64,000 nt of DNA from a bacterium (GTDB lineage Bacteria; Desulfobacterota; Binatia; DP-6), in the NCBI GenBank assembly GCA_026129405.1, contig JAHCID010000001.1, positions 1,550,001 through 1,614,000 of the forward strand. Direction: 5' to 3'. Below are positions 19,398-27,714 of this stretch, in pieces; position 1 is the first letter of the stretch, and every line of letters starts with the position of its first letter. Below the pieces are notes generated by a model. The model ran no database searches. It had not been told where the DNA came from and worked only from the letters and a program-made list of their open reading frames with translations. The position numbers were made by a program, and so were the translations under genes.

Positions 19398-21560
19398 CTA
19401 CTTACACTTGAGCGTGGCGCCGCCGCTCTGGAGCGTGCAGCTGGGCTTCGCCGGCGGGGGCGCCGGGAAGCGCGCCTCGATGCACTGGCCGCCGCTCGCG
19501 GCCGGCGGGTCGAGGACGAGGATGCCGGTCACCGGCAGCTCGGGCGCCGTCACGGTGTACGTGCCGTTCCTGCCGCCGACCTTGAACTTCACGAAGCCCG
19601 GCGCCGACGGCTTCAGCTTGACCCCGACCTTCGTGATGCCGGCGGTCGCCGTGCCCGGGCCCTTCCAGGTCCACGAGGTCGCCGCGCCGTTCACGCGCCA
19701 GCCGGTGCGGGTGCCGGCGTCGTAGGCGCCGCCCGCGATCGTCGCGTCGACGACGCTGCCGCCGTTCGCCGCGACGACGAGCACGCGGACGCCGTCGGCG
19801 ACGAGATCGAGGGGCGGCGGCGGGACGAGCACGGCCTGCCCCTTCAGGCTGAGCTTGTCGTTGCCGGCGGGGGCGGTGATCTTCACGGCCGTCAGCCTCT
19901 GCTTGGTCGCCAGCGCGCCGTTCGTGCACGGGTCGTCGCGGTCGCAGAGCGTGTCGCCGTCGGTGTCGACGACGGTGCAGGTCGCCGAGCAGCAGAGGTT
20001 CGTGCCGTTGCCGGCGCCGTCGTCGCAGACCTCGCCGCAGGCGGCGTCGACGACGCCGTCGCCGCAGGTCGTGCCGGGGCCGGCGCAGACGCCGCCGGTG
20101 CAGACGTCGCCCGTGCTGCAGGCGTCGCCGTCGTCGCAGGCGGTGCCGTCGGCGAGCGGGGGCGCCGAGCAGGTGGCGGGCGCGGTGCAGGTCTGCACGC
20201 CGTTGCACTGATCGAGGCCGCCGGGGACGAAGCACGGGCCGGCGTCGGCGTCCGCGCCGGTGCCGAGCCACGGCACGTAGTCGACCGGGCCCGTGGCCGC
20301 GATGACGCCGCCCGTGCCGCCCGGGTTGCCGGCGTCGGTCGGGCCGCTCGCGGCACCCCACCAGTTGCGCTCGGCCGCGAGGGCGCCGGTCGACTGCCAG
20401 TCGACCGCCCGCGTGCCGGTCTCGAACGCGTTCTCCTCGGCCGTCGCCGTGTCGACGACGTGGCCGTTGCGCGGCTCGGCGGCGAGGCCGACGTCGACGC
20501 CGGTGATCGCGTTGTTCGAGAGCGTCGGGTTCGGGGTGTAGCCGAAGAGGCGCACGCCGACCGAGCCCGCCTCGCCGGGGCCCGAGATCGTGTTGCACGC
20601 GATCAGGGCGTTGCTGATCGCGCCGTTCGCCTGGATGGCGACGGTGTTGGCCGAGTTCGACAGCTGGATGGCGCGCCGGAAGCCGCGCACGTTGACGAAC
20701 GTATTGTGGCTGATCTCGACGTTGCCGAAGGTGCCCAGGGTCGTGCCCGTGAGCGCGCCGATGAACGAGACGCCGCTGCTCGCGGTGCTCGCGTCGTACG
20801 GGCCCGGGTCGTTGCCGAGATCGATCGTGTTGTGGCTGACCTTCTGGAGCGTGGTGACGGCGTCGTTGGTGTGGCTCATGTTCACGTACGCCGAGGTCGT
20901 CGCCGAGCGCACGCCGCGGTCGAAGTCGTTGTAGCTGACGTCGGTCGGGCCCTTGTGGCGCTCGATGAGGATCGGGTTGGCGCTGTGCCGGCGCAGCGTG
21001 TTGTGCTGGAAGACGAGCGTGTCGTTGGCGTTCGGCCCCGCCGCGTAGAGGCCGTAGTCGCTGGTGTCGGCCGGGTTGTCGAGGCCGACCAGCACGTTGT
21101 TCACCACCGTGATGGTGACCGTCGCGGTCGAGCCGACGCGGACGTTGAACTTGACGTTGCTCGGGCCGGCCTTGGCGTTCTGCACCGTGAAGCCGTCGAA
21201 GCGGACGTCGCCCGTGGCGGCGATGATGCGCACCGTGCCCGCGATCGCGAGGCCGGTGCCGCCGGTGCCGTCGATGATGGTCGTCGCCGCGCCGGCGACG
21301 CTCTGCACCGTGAGCCCTTTGTCGATGACGATCTGGGCCTCGGCGTAGGTGCCGGGGCAGACGAGGATCGTGTCGCCGCCGTTGGCCGCCGCGGTGACGG
21401 CGGCCTGGATCGTCGTGAAGGCGGGATCGGTGCCGGCACAGGCGTTCGCGCCGGCGTCGTAGGTTCCGTCGACGTCGACGACGTGGGTCGCGGCACCGGC
21501 GAGCGTGGGGGCGAGGCCCGCGCCGAGCGTCAGGGCGAGCAGTGTCCGGGCAAGTCGCAT
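19398..21560 (-). CDS. Secreted right-handed parallel beta-helix protein with Cys-rich and C-terminal beta domains
   Basis: 720 aa from the ATG at 21560, with GGAGGAG upstream. A signal peptide (residues 1-23, ending GAATH) is followed by DAFTTIQAAVTAA-type and DTILVCPGTYAE segments, the usual start of polysaccharide-lyase-like beta-helices. Repeated NN/N-ladder strands (HNTLRRHS, HNTFVNVRG, NNAITGVDVGL) run to about residue 430, ending NWWGAASGP. Then come Cys-rich units (CDDGDACSTGDVC, CGDGVVDAACGEVCDDG) and a C-terminal domain of about 170 residues ending in GGATLKCK. That last domain is a variant of one found in other secreted proteins here. No catalytic residues are evident; it may be structural or carbohydrate-binding. 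Confidence 0.88.
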   Translation of the reverse strand: MRLARTLLALTLGAGLAPTLAGAATHVVDVDGTYDAGANACAGTDPAFTTIQAAVTAAANGGDTILVCPGTYAEAQIVIDKGLTVQSVAGAATTIIDGTGGTGLAIAGTVRIIAATGDVRFDGFTVQNAKAGPSNVKFNVRVGSTATVTITVVNNVLVGLDNPADTSDYGLYAAGPNANDTLVFQHNTLRRHSANPILIERHKGPTDVSYNDFDRGVRSATTSAYVNMSHTNDAVTTLQKVSHNTIDLGNDPGPYDASTASSGVSFIGALTGTTLGTFGNVEISHNTFVNVRGFRRAIQLSNSANTVAIQANGAISNALIACNTISGPGEAGSVGVRLFGYTPNPTLSNNAITGVDVGLAAEPRNGHVVDTATAEENAFETGTRAVDWQSTGALAAERNWWGAASGPTDAGNPGGTGGVIAATGPVDYVPWLGTGADADAGPCFVPGGLDQCNGVQTCTAPATCSAPPLADGTACDDGDACSTGDVCTGGVCAGPGTTCGDGVVDAACGEVCDDGAGNGTNLCCSATCTVVDTDGDTLCDRDDPCTNGALATKQRLTAVKITAPAGNDKLSLKGQAVLVPPPPLDLVADGVRVLVVAANGGSVVDATIAGGAYDAGTRTGWRVNGAATSWTWKGPGTATAGITKVGVKLKPSAPGFVKFKVGGRNGTYTVTAPELPVTGILVLDPPAASGGQCIEARFPAPPPAKPSCTLQSGGATLKCK

Positions 21561-21898
21561 CGTGTCTCCTCCGTTCGGACTCGGGATCGGAGCGCTCGGG
21601 GCCGCAGGGCCGCGTGAGCGAGCGCACCGGACCGCGGAAGCGTCCCGCGGGAGGCGCGGGCGTACCACACGGGATTTGGCGGCCACAAGGAAAGATTCCG
21701 TCCATGTCGGCTCTCCACCGCGTCGCAGTCGGCGTCGTGCCGGATCGCGCCACCCTGCATCTGCGCAGGGTGCGTCTCGTCCCGATGGACGGGCCGAGGC
21801 CCGATGGTCGGACGCGGTGCGAGCGGAAATCCCCGCGCGCGCATCCTCGCGGTCCGGGCGCGCGCCGGAACGACCGTTGCAGGAGCCAGCGAGCACGC
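21561..21898. other. Divergent intergenic region of 338 bp
   Basis: The region separates two divergently transcribed secreted-protein genes. On the minus side the only clear element is the GGAGGAG ribosome-binding site next to 21560. On the plus side there is an 8-nt inverted repeat (caccctgc at 21751-21758, gcagggtg at 21765-21772) and a -24/-12-like sequence at 21866-21881. Around 21680-21700 there is a small AT-richer patch. I see no gene in it. Confidence 0.6.
21866..21881 (+). promoter_or_regulatory. Possible sigma-54 (-24/-12) promoter
   Basis: The sequence cggaacgaccgttgca has GG and GC dinucleotides exactly ten bases apart with a full TTGCA -12 box; the -24 box is weaker (CGGAACG instead of TGGCACG). 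The inferred start point, about 21892, leaves a leader of only some 7 nt before the ATG at 21899. In such GC-rich DNA a chance match is possible. Confidence 0.35.
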
Positions 21899-24800
21899 AT
21901 GCTGAGCTCCCGCCGTTCGATCGTGATCGTTCTGCTCGCGTCGGCCCTCTTCGCGGCGGGCACCGCCGCGGCCGCGGTCCAGGCGGACGGCGGTCCGGCG
22001 CCGGCCTTCCTGCGCCAGGTCGCGGGCCGCCTGGTCTTCGCGACCTACCACGAGGACGAGGGCGGATGGCGCGTCTGGGCCGCCGCCGGCGACGGGTCGG
22101 CGCCGCCGGTCGTGCTGGCGTCGGCGCTCGGGCTCGACGTCGAGATCACCGGCGTCGGGCAGACCATCGTGTTCTCGACCCGGGGAGCGCTCTGGGCGAG
22201 CGACGGAACGCCGGCGGGCACCCGCGTCGTGGCCGCCCTGCCGTTCTACCCGAACGGGCTCAAGCGGCGGGGCGACGGTCTCGTCTTCGGCGACGGCCGT
22301 GGGCAGCTCTGGGAGAGCGACCTCACCGAGGGCGGCACGCGCCTCGTCCGTCACATCCCGCCCGGCTTCCTCTACCACGACCTGACGCCGGCGGCGCTCA
22401 CGCCGCGCGGCCGGCGCCTCTTCTTCCGCGCCATCGACGCCGCCCATGGCAACGAGCTGTGGGTGAGCGACGGGAGCGAGGAGGGCACCGTCTCGCTCGA
22501 CCTCAACCCCTCCGGCGGCTCCGGCCCGGGCTATCTCGTCGGCATAGGGGAGACGCTCTTCTTCGCGGCCGACGACGGCGTCCACGGCAGCGAGCTGTGG
22601 ACCAGCGACGGGACGCGCGCGGGCACGCGGATGGTGCGCGACATCAACCCGCTCGGTCACGCCTGGCCGCAGAGCACCCGCGACGTGAAGGGCCGCGTCT
22701 ACTTCAGCGCCGACGACGGCAGCGGCCACGAGCTGTGGGTCTCGGACGGCACCGAAGCCGGGACCACGCGGGTGAAGGACATCAACCCCGACGGCGGCTC
22801 CTTCCCGAACGCCCTCTTCCACATCGGTCACACGGTGTACTTCCGCGCCGACGACGGCACCCACGGCATCGAGCTGTGGCGCTCGGACGGCACCGAGGCC
22901 GGCACCTACCTCGTCGCCGACATCAACCCGAACGGCAGCTCGACGCCGGCCAACCTGCGCTTGTTCTCCGGACGCCTCTTCTTCACCGCCGACGACGGCG
23001 TGCACGGCGAAGAGCTGTGGACCAGCGACGGCACGCCGGAGGGCACCATGCTCGCCGCGGACCTGAGTCCGGGCGGCGGCTCGTTCCCGTACGCGCTCGC
23101 GGTCGTGGACGGCGGCGTGGCGGACGCCCGGCTCTGGTTCGCCGCCGGCGACGGCGTGTCGGGAACCCAGCTGTGGCAGATGCCGCCGTGCTCCCCGCCG
23201 GCGACGCCGTGCGTCCCGGTCCAGGTGCCGCTGCCGCCGCGCCCGGGCGCCGCGCGCGGCCGGCCCTGGCTGGTGCAGGACCTCGAGCCCGGTCCGGGTG
23301 ACGGCGATCCGTACTACCTGACCACGATCGGCCCGCGCGTCTTTCTCCAGGGCCACCGCACCGGCCTCGGCACCGAGCTGTGGGTGACCGACGCCACGCC
23401 CGAGGGCACGACGGTGATGGACCTCAACCCGGGGCCTGATTCGTCCTATCCCTACGGCTTCACCGGCCTCGGCGAGGTCGCGTACTTCGTCGCCTACGAC
23501 CACACGCACGGACAGGAGCTGTGGCGCAGCGACGGCACGCCCGACGGCACCTTCGTCGTGCGCGACATCGTGCCGGGCTGGTCGTCGTCGTACCCGGCCG
23601 AGCTGACGGCGGTGGGTGGCCACCTCTACTTCCGGGCCTGGGATCCGATCGAAGGCTCGCGCCTGTGGCGCACCGACGGCACGGAGGAGGGGACGCAGCC
23701 GGTGGCGGTGCCGCTGCCGATGCCGCACGGTCCGGTCTCGCTCGCCGCCCTCGGCGCGCGCCTGCTCTTCGTGTCGCCCGGCGATCCGGGCGTGCGCAAG
23801 CACGTCCTCGCGAGCACCGACGGGAGCCCCGCGGGCACGACGCCGATCGCCGAGTTCCCGAGCTCGCCGCCCGTGCCCAGGTGGCCGACGCCGTCCGGGG
23901 ATCACGTCGTCTTCCGCGCCAACGGCGGCGAGCTGTGGCGAACCGACGGCACGCCCGCGGGTACGTTCGCCCTGACGCCGAACGGCGCCAACCCCGAGGG
24001 CCTCGTGGCTGCGAACGGCCTGGTGTGGTTCTCCGGCCGCACCGTCGCTACCGGCCGCGAGCTGTGGGCGACGGACGGCACGGTCGCCGGCACGCGCCTG
24101 GTGAAGGACATTTCGCCCGGGTCCGCCGACGGGCTCCCCGGCCGCATGACGGCCGTCGGCGACCAGGTGTTCTTCCACGCCACCGACGGCCAGACCGGCT
24201 TCGAGCTGTGGAAGACCGACGGTACTGCCGAGGGCACGGCGCTCGTGCGCGACATCGACCCCACCGACGTGACCGTACCGTCGTATCTCATCGCCGTCGG
24301 CGACCTCCTCTACTTCACGGCGCACAATCCGAGCTTCGGCTACGAGCTGTGGCGCAGCGACGGCACGTCCGAGGGCACGGCGATCGTCCACAACCTGAAC
24401 CTCGTGCGCTCGAGCTACCCCGAGTCGCCCGCGAACCTCGGCGGCACGTTGCTGTTCTACGCCGACGACGGTCGCGTCGGCGACGAGCTGTGGGCGGTCA
24501 CGCCATGCGGCGACGGCGCGTTGCAGCCGGGCGAGCAGTGCGACGACGGCGGCGTCGCGCCGGGGGACGGGTGCAGCCCGCTCTGCCAGCTCGAGGAGAC
24601 GGTGCCCACGACCAGCAGCAGCACCACCATCACGTCGAGCACCTCCACCCTTCCCTCCACCTCGACCACCACGACCTCCACCAGCAGCAGCACCAGCGCG
24701 CCGGTCACGGTCACCACGACGACGACCGCCACGGTGCCGCCCACGCTGCCCCCCGAGCAGTGCGGCAACTGCATCGACGACGACGGCAACGGTCTCGTCG

Positions 24801-25267
24801 ACCTCGCCGACCCCGCCTGCTGCGCGCAGATCGCGACGCTGCGCTTGCGGTCCCTGCGCCTCGTCCCGCGCGGCGAGGCGTCGGCGATGGCGCTCGCCGC
24901 CGCGGCCGACACGACGACGCGCGCGGGCGGCGACGTCGTCGTGCAGCTGGCGGCGCCGGGTGGGCCGGCCGTGTGTGCCCGGCTGCCCGCCGCACGGCTG
25001 AAGGTCGGCGCGCGCGGCGCGCGCTTCCGCGACGACGCCGGCGCGATCGGCTCGGCCGCGGGCGTGCGGCGCTTCCGTCTCGTCCGGGCACGGCGCGGGG
25101 GCATGACCGTCGCGGCCTCGGCCGAAGCCCTGCGCTTCGTGCCCCCGGGAGCGGGGCCGGTCGAGGTGGTGGTCGGCGTCGAGGCGGGACCGGGAGGGGC
25201 GGGAGCCTGTCTGCGCGGCACGGCGGTGCTGAGCGCGGCCCGGCGGGGCCGCCTGCGCTTCCCGTAG
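21899..25267 (+). CDS. Large secreted ELWxSDGT-repeat protein with Cys-rich repeat and Thr-rich linker
   Basis: 1122 aa. A signal peptide (1-26) is followed by about fifteen repeats of roughly 50 residues carrying ELWxSDGTxxGTxLVxDIxP, each preceded by a strand such as LFFxADDGxHG; they fill residues 60-870. The repeat is known from hyalin-like and propeller-like surface proteins. One unit near residue 420 is interrupted by a Pro/Cys insert (MPPCSPPATPC). Next comes one myxococcal-type Cys repeat (CGDGALQPGEQCDDG), a Ser/Thr linker of about 50 residues, a CGNCIDDDGNGLVDLADPAC motif and a final domain of about 145 residues ending RLRFP. A function in adhesion or surface structure is inferred only. 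Confidence 0.88.
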   Translation: MLSSRRSIVIVLLASALFAAGTAAAAVQADGGPAPAFLRQVAGRLVFATYHEDEGGWRVWAAAGDGSAPPVVLASALGLDVEITGVGQTIVFSTRGALWASDGTPAGTRVVAALPFYPNGLKRRGDGLVFGDGRGQLWESDLTEGGTRLVRHIPPGFLYHDLTPAALTPRGRRLFFRAIDAAHGNELWVSDGSEEGTVSLDLNPSGGSGPGYLVGIGETLFFAADDGVHGSELWTSDGTRAGTRMVRDINPLGHAWPQSTRDVKGRVYFSADDGSGHELWVSDGTEAGTTRVKDINPDGGSFPNALFHIGHTVYFRADDGTHGIELWRSDGTEAGTYLVADINPNGSSTPANLRLFSGRLFFTADDGVHGEELWTSDGTPEGTMLAADLSPGGGSFPYALAVVDGGVADARLWFAAGDGVSGTQLWQMPPCSPPATPCVPVQVPLPPRPGAARGRPWLVQDLEPGPGDGDPYYLTTIGPRVFLQGHRTGLGTELWVTDATPEGTTVMDLNPGPDSSYPYGFTGLGEVAYFVAYDHTHGQELWRSDGTPDGTFVVRDIVPGWSSSYPAELTAVGGHLYFRAWDPIEGSRLWRTDGTEEGTQPVAVPLPMPHGPVSLAALGARLLFVSPGDPGVRKHVLASTDGSPAGTTPIAEFPSSPPVPRWPTPSGDHVVFRANGGELWRTDGTPAGTFALTPNGANPEGLVAANGLVWFSGRTVATGRELWATDGTVAGTRLVKDISPGSADGLPGRMTAVGDQVFFHATDGQTGFELWKTDGTAEGTALVRDIDPTDVTVPSYLIAVGDLLYFTAHNPSFGYELWRSDGTSEGTAIVHNLNLVRSSYPESPANLGGTLLFYADDGRVGDELWAVTPCGDGALQPGEQCDDGGVAPGDGCSPLCQLEETVPTTSSSTTITSSTSTLPSTSTTTTSTSSSTSAPVTVTTTTTATVPPTLPPEQCGNCIDDDGNGLVDLADPACCAQIATLRLRSLRLVPRGEASAMALAAAADTTTRAGGDVVVQLAAPGGPAVCARLPAARLKVGARGARFRDDAGAIGSAAGVRRFRLVRARRGGMTVAASAEALRFVPPGAGPVEVVVGVEAGPGGAGACLRGTAVLSAARRGRLRFP

Positions 25268-25316
25268 CGTCTCCTCTCTCCGCCACGGGAGGCGCGTGTT
25301 ATGGGAGGCGGCGCCG

Positions 25317-27026
25317 ATGGCTCCCCCCGACTCCCGCGACTCCCTGCTCGGCATCGCCGCCCGCGATCTCGGCCGCCTCAGCCAGGTGACGGCGACGCTC
25401 GCACGTCACGGCTTCGGTGCGCTGGTCGGCGCCGCGCTGGTGCCCCCCGAGCGGCCGCCCGACGCCGAGCCGGTCGAGCCGCCGGCGGCGCAGGCGGTGC
25501 GCTTCGCACGCCTGCTCTCCGACCTCGGCCCGACCTTCATCAAGCTCGGCCAGGTGCTCTCGATCCGCCGCGACCTCCTGCCGCCGGACTACATCACCGC
25601 GCTGGAGACGCTGCAGGACGACGCGCCCGAGGTGCCGTTCGCCGCCGTCCGCGAGGTCGTCGAGGCGGGGCTCGGCCGCCCGCTCGCGGAGGCGTTCGCG
25701 TCGTTCGAGGAGCGGCCGCTGGGCACGGCGTCGATCGCGCAGACGCATCGCGCGACGGCCCCCGACGGTACGCGCCTGGTCGTCAAGGTGCAGCGTCCGG
25801 GCATCGAGCGCACCCTGCGTGGCGACCTCGATCTCCTGTACCTCGCGGCGCGTGCGCTCGAGACCGCGATCGACGAGCTGCAGCTGGCCGCCGTCTCCGA
25901 GGTCATCGTCGAGTTCGAGAAGGGGCTCCTGCGCGAGCTCGACTTCACCGCCGAGCTCGAGAACCTCGACACCGCCCGCCGCCTGCTCGATCCGGCGCGC
26001 CGCCTGGTGGTGCCGCGGCCGCATCCCGAGCTGAGCGCGCGCACGGTGCTGGCGATGGAGCTGTTCCCCGGCGGCTCGCTGCGCAGTCTCGCGCCGGATT
26101 CGCCGGCGGCGCACCAGGCGGTCGAAGAGCTGGTGCGCGCCGGCGTGAAGCAGGTGTTCGTGGACGGCTTCTTCCACGGCGACCCGCATCCGGGGAACGT
26201 CCTCGTCGACGACGCCGGGACGGTCTGCCTGATCGACTTCGGGCTCGTCGGCCGTCTCGAGCCGTCGCAGCGGGACGATCTCGTCACGCTGATCCTGGCG
26301 CTGATCCTCGGCGACGACGCGAGCATCGCCCGCGTCCTGCTGCGCATGGGCACGCCGACCGAGCGTGTGAGCCTCGCCGAGCTGCGCGCCGAGATCCAGC
26401 GCATCCGCACCGGCTACCTCGACGTCGGTGCGATCACCGACGTCGACACGAGCGGCTTCGCCGAAGCCTTCGGCGGCGCCGCGAACCGCTTCCGCATCAA
26501 GCTCGCTCCCGAGTATGCGATCCTCACCAAGGCGACCGCGACGCTCGAGGGCATCGTCCGCACGTACCACCCGCGCATCGACCTGGTCGCGATCGCGCGT
26601 CCGGTGGTCGAGCGTATCGTCGCCGAGCGCTGGTCGCCGGCCCGCATCCTGTCCGACGCGATGAGCGGTGCGTCGGGGGTCGGCAGCCTCCTGCGCGGCC
26701 TGCCGGCGCAGATGGAGCAGCTGCTGGCGGACGTCGAGCGCGGCAACCTCCAGGTGCGCGCGGTCTCGCCGGGCCTCGACGAGCTGCCGCTGCGCGTGCA
26801 CCAGCTCGCCAGCCGGCTGTCGCTGACCGGCTTCGCGGCGGCGCTGTCCGTGTGCGCGGCGATCGTCCTGCCCGACGCGCTCGGGCTCGACCTGCGCAGC
26901 GCGCTGTTCGTGTTCTGCTTCGCGATGGCGGTCGTCGGATGGACGACGCTGTGGTGGTGGCACGTCCTCGGACGCGGGCGGCCGGTGCGGGTGGGCGGGC
27001 TGCTGAAGCTCTTCCGGCGCAGCTGA
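25317..27026 (+). CDS. UbiB/ABC1-type atypical protein kinase
   Basis: 569 aa from the ATG at 25317, which has GGGAGG at a good distance; a GTG seven codons upstream is less likely. All UbiB hallmarks are present: the KxGQ motif in FIKLGQVLS, the Ala-rich loop LGTASIAQTH, the ATP Lys in VVKVQRPG, the E-x-D motif in RELDFTAE, the catalytic HGDPHPGNVLV and the DFG-like LIDFGLVGRL. Two hydrophobic helices lie near the C-terminus (about 505-550). Members support ubiquinone biosynthesis or lipid traffic through an ATPase activity. No other quinone gene is near. It follows a secreted-protein gene by 49 bp. Confidence 0.93.
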   Translation: MAPPDSRDSLLGIAARDLGRLSQVTATLARHGFGALVGAALVPPERPPDAEPVEPPAAQAVRFARLLSDLGPTFIKLGQVLSIRRDLLPPDYITALETLQDDAPEVPFAAVREVVEAGLGRPLAEAFASFEERPLGTASIAQTHRATAPDGTRLVVKVQRPGIERTLRGDLDLLYLAARALETAIDELQLAAVSEVIVEFEKGLLRELDFTAELENLDTARRLLDPARRLVVPRPHPELSARTVLAMELFPGGSLRSLAPDSPAAHQAVEELVRAGVKQVFVDGFFHGDPHPGNVLVDDAGTVCLIDFGLVGRLEPSQRDDLVTLILALILGDDASIARVLLRMGTPTERVSLAELRAEIQRIRTGYLDVGAITDVDTSGFAEAFGGAANRFRIKLAPEYAILTKATATLEGIVRTYHPRIDLVAIARPVVERIVAERWSPARILSDAMSGASGVGSLLRGLPAQMEQLLADVERGNLQVRAVSPGLDELPLRVHQLASRLSLTGFAAALSVCAAIVLPDALGLDLRSALFVFCFAMAVVGWTTLWWWHVLGRGRPVRVGGLLKLFRRS

Positions 27027-27039
27027 CGCGCCCCGGGGC

Positions 27040-27555
27040 TCAGAACCCGATCCCGAGGCCGCCGCCGACGCCGCGGCTGCCGCCGCCGATCCCGATGCCG
27101 ATGGCCGGCCAGGTGCGCGCGTAGGGATCGCGGATCGGCCACAGGTGCACCGCCTCGGCGTCCACGCGCGGGAAGCGGTACGTCGCGCCGCCCACTGCGC
27201 CGGTCTGGGTACCGTCGAGCCTGCCGACGACCGTCATCTCACGCCCGGGCGCCCACAGCGCCGGATCGTAGAAGCCGGCGGCGCAGGCCAGGAAGCGTCC
27301 CGACGTCTCGTCGGTGCCGCGCGGCCGGGCGGCGCGATCGAGCGGCCGCTCCACCACCTCGAAGCAGGTCCGATCCCCCGTCGGTGTGGTCGCGACCAGC
27401 TCTCCGCCCCAGCGCACCTCGCGGCGCCCGCCCGCATCCGCGACCGCCTCGGCGACGGTCGTCCGCGGATAGTCGCCGCGCAACGCCGCGGGCGGCCGGG
27501 CACAGGCCAGCGCCACGAGCAGGGAGAGGAGCACGAGGCAACCACGCACGGACAT
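27040..27555 (-). CDS. Slp-family outer-membrane lipoprotein
   Basis: 171 aa. The start is a lipoprotein signal (LLSLLVALAC, lipidated Cys at about 18). The middle matches the Slp family pattern: VRWGGELVATTPTGDRTCFEVVERPLD, GRFLACAAGFYDPALWAPGREMTVVGRL and YRFPRVDAEAVHLWP. Slp proteins are starvation- or stress-linked outer-membrane lipoproteins of unclear mechanism. The C-terminal tail (GIGIGGGSRGVGGGLGIGF) is Gly-rich, as in several relatives. It converges with the UbiB gene (13 bp between stops). Confidence 0.85.
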   Translation of the reverse strand: MSVRGCLVLLSLLVALACARPPAALRGDYPRTTVAEAVADAGGRREVRWGGELVATTPTGDRTCFEVVERPLDRAARPRGTDETSGRFLACAAGFYDPALWAPGREMTVVGRLDGTQTGAVGGATYRFPRVDAEAVHLWPIRDPYARTWPAIGIGIGGGSRGVGGGLGIGF

Positions 27556-27714
27556 CCGTGGAACACGATCGCTGCACGTCGCGTACCAGGCGAAACGCCC
27601 ACCCAGCGTGGGAAACCCGCCGCCGTGCCGGCGTAGATTCTACAGGGCCGCCGCAACCGGCGTCGCTCCGCCGACAGCCTGGTGCCGGGGTGCGGCACGG
27701 TGCCCCTCGGGGCC

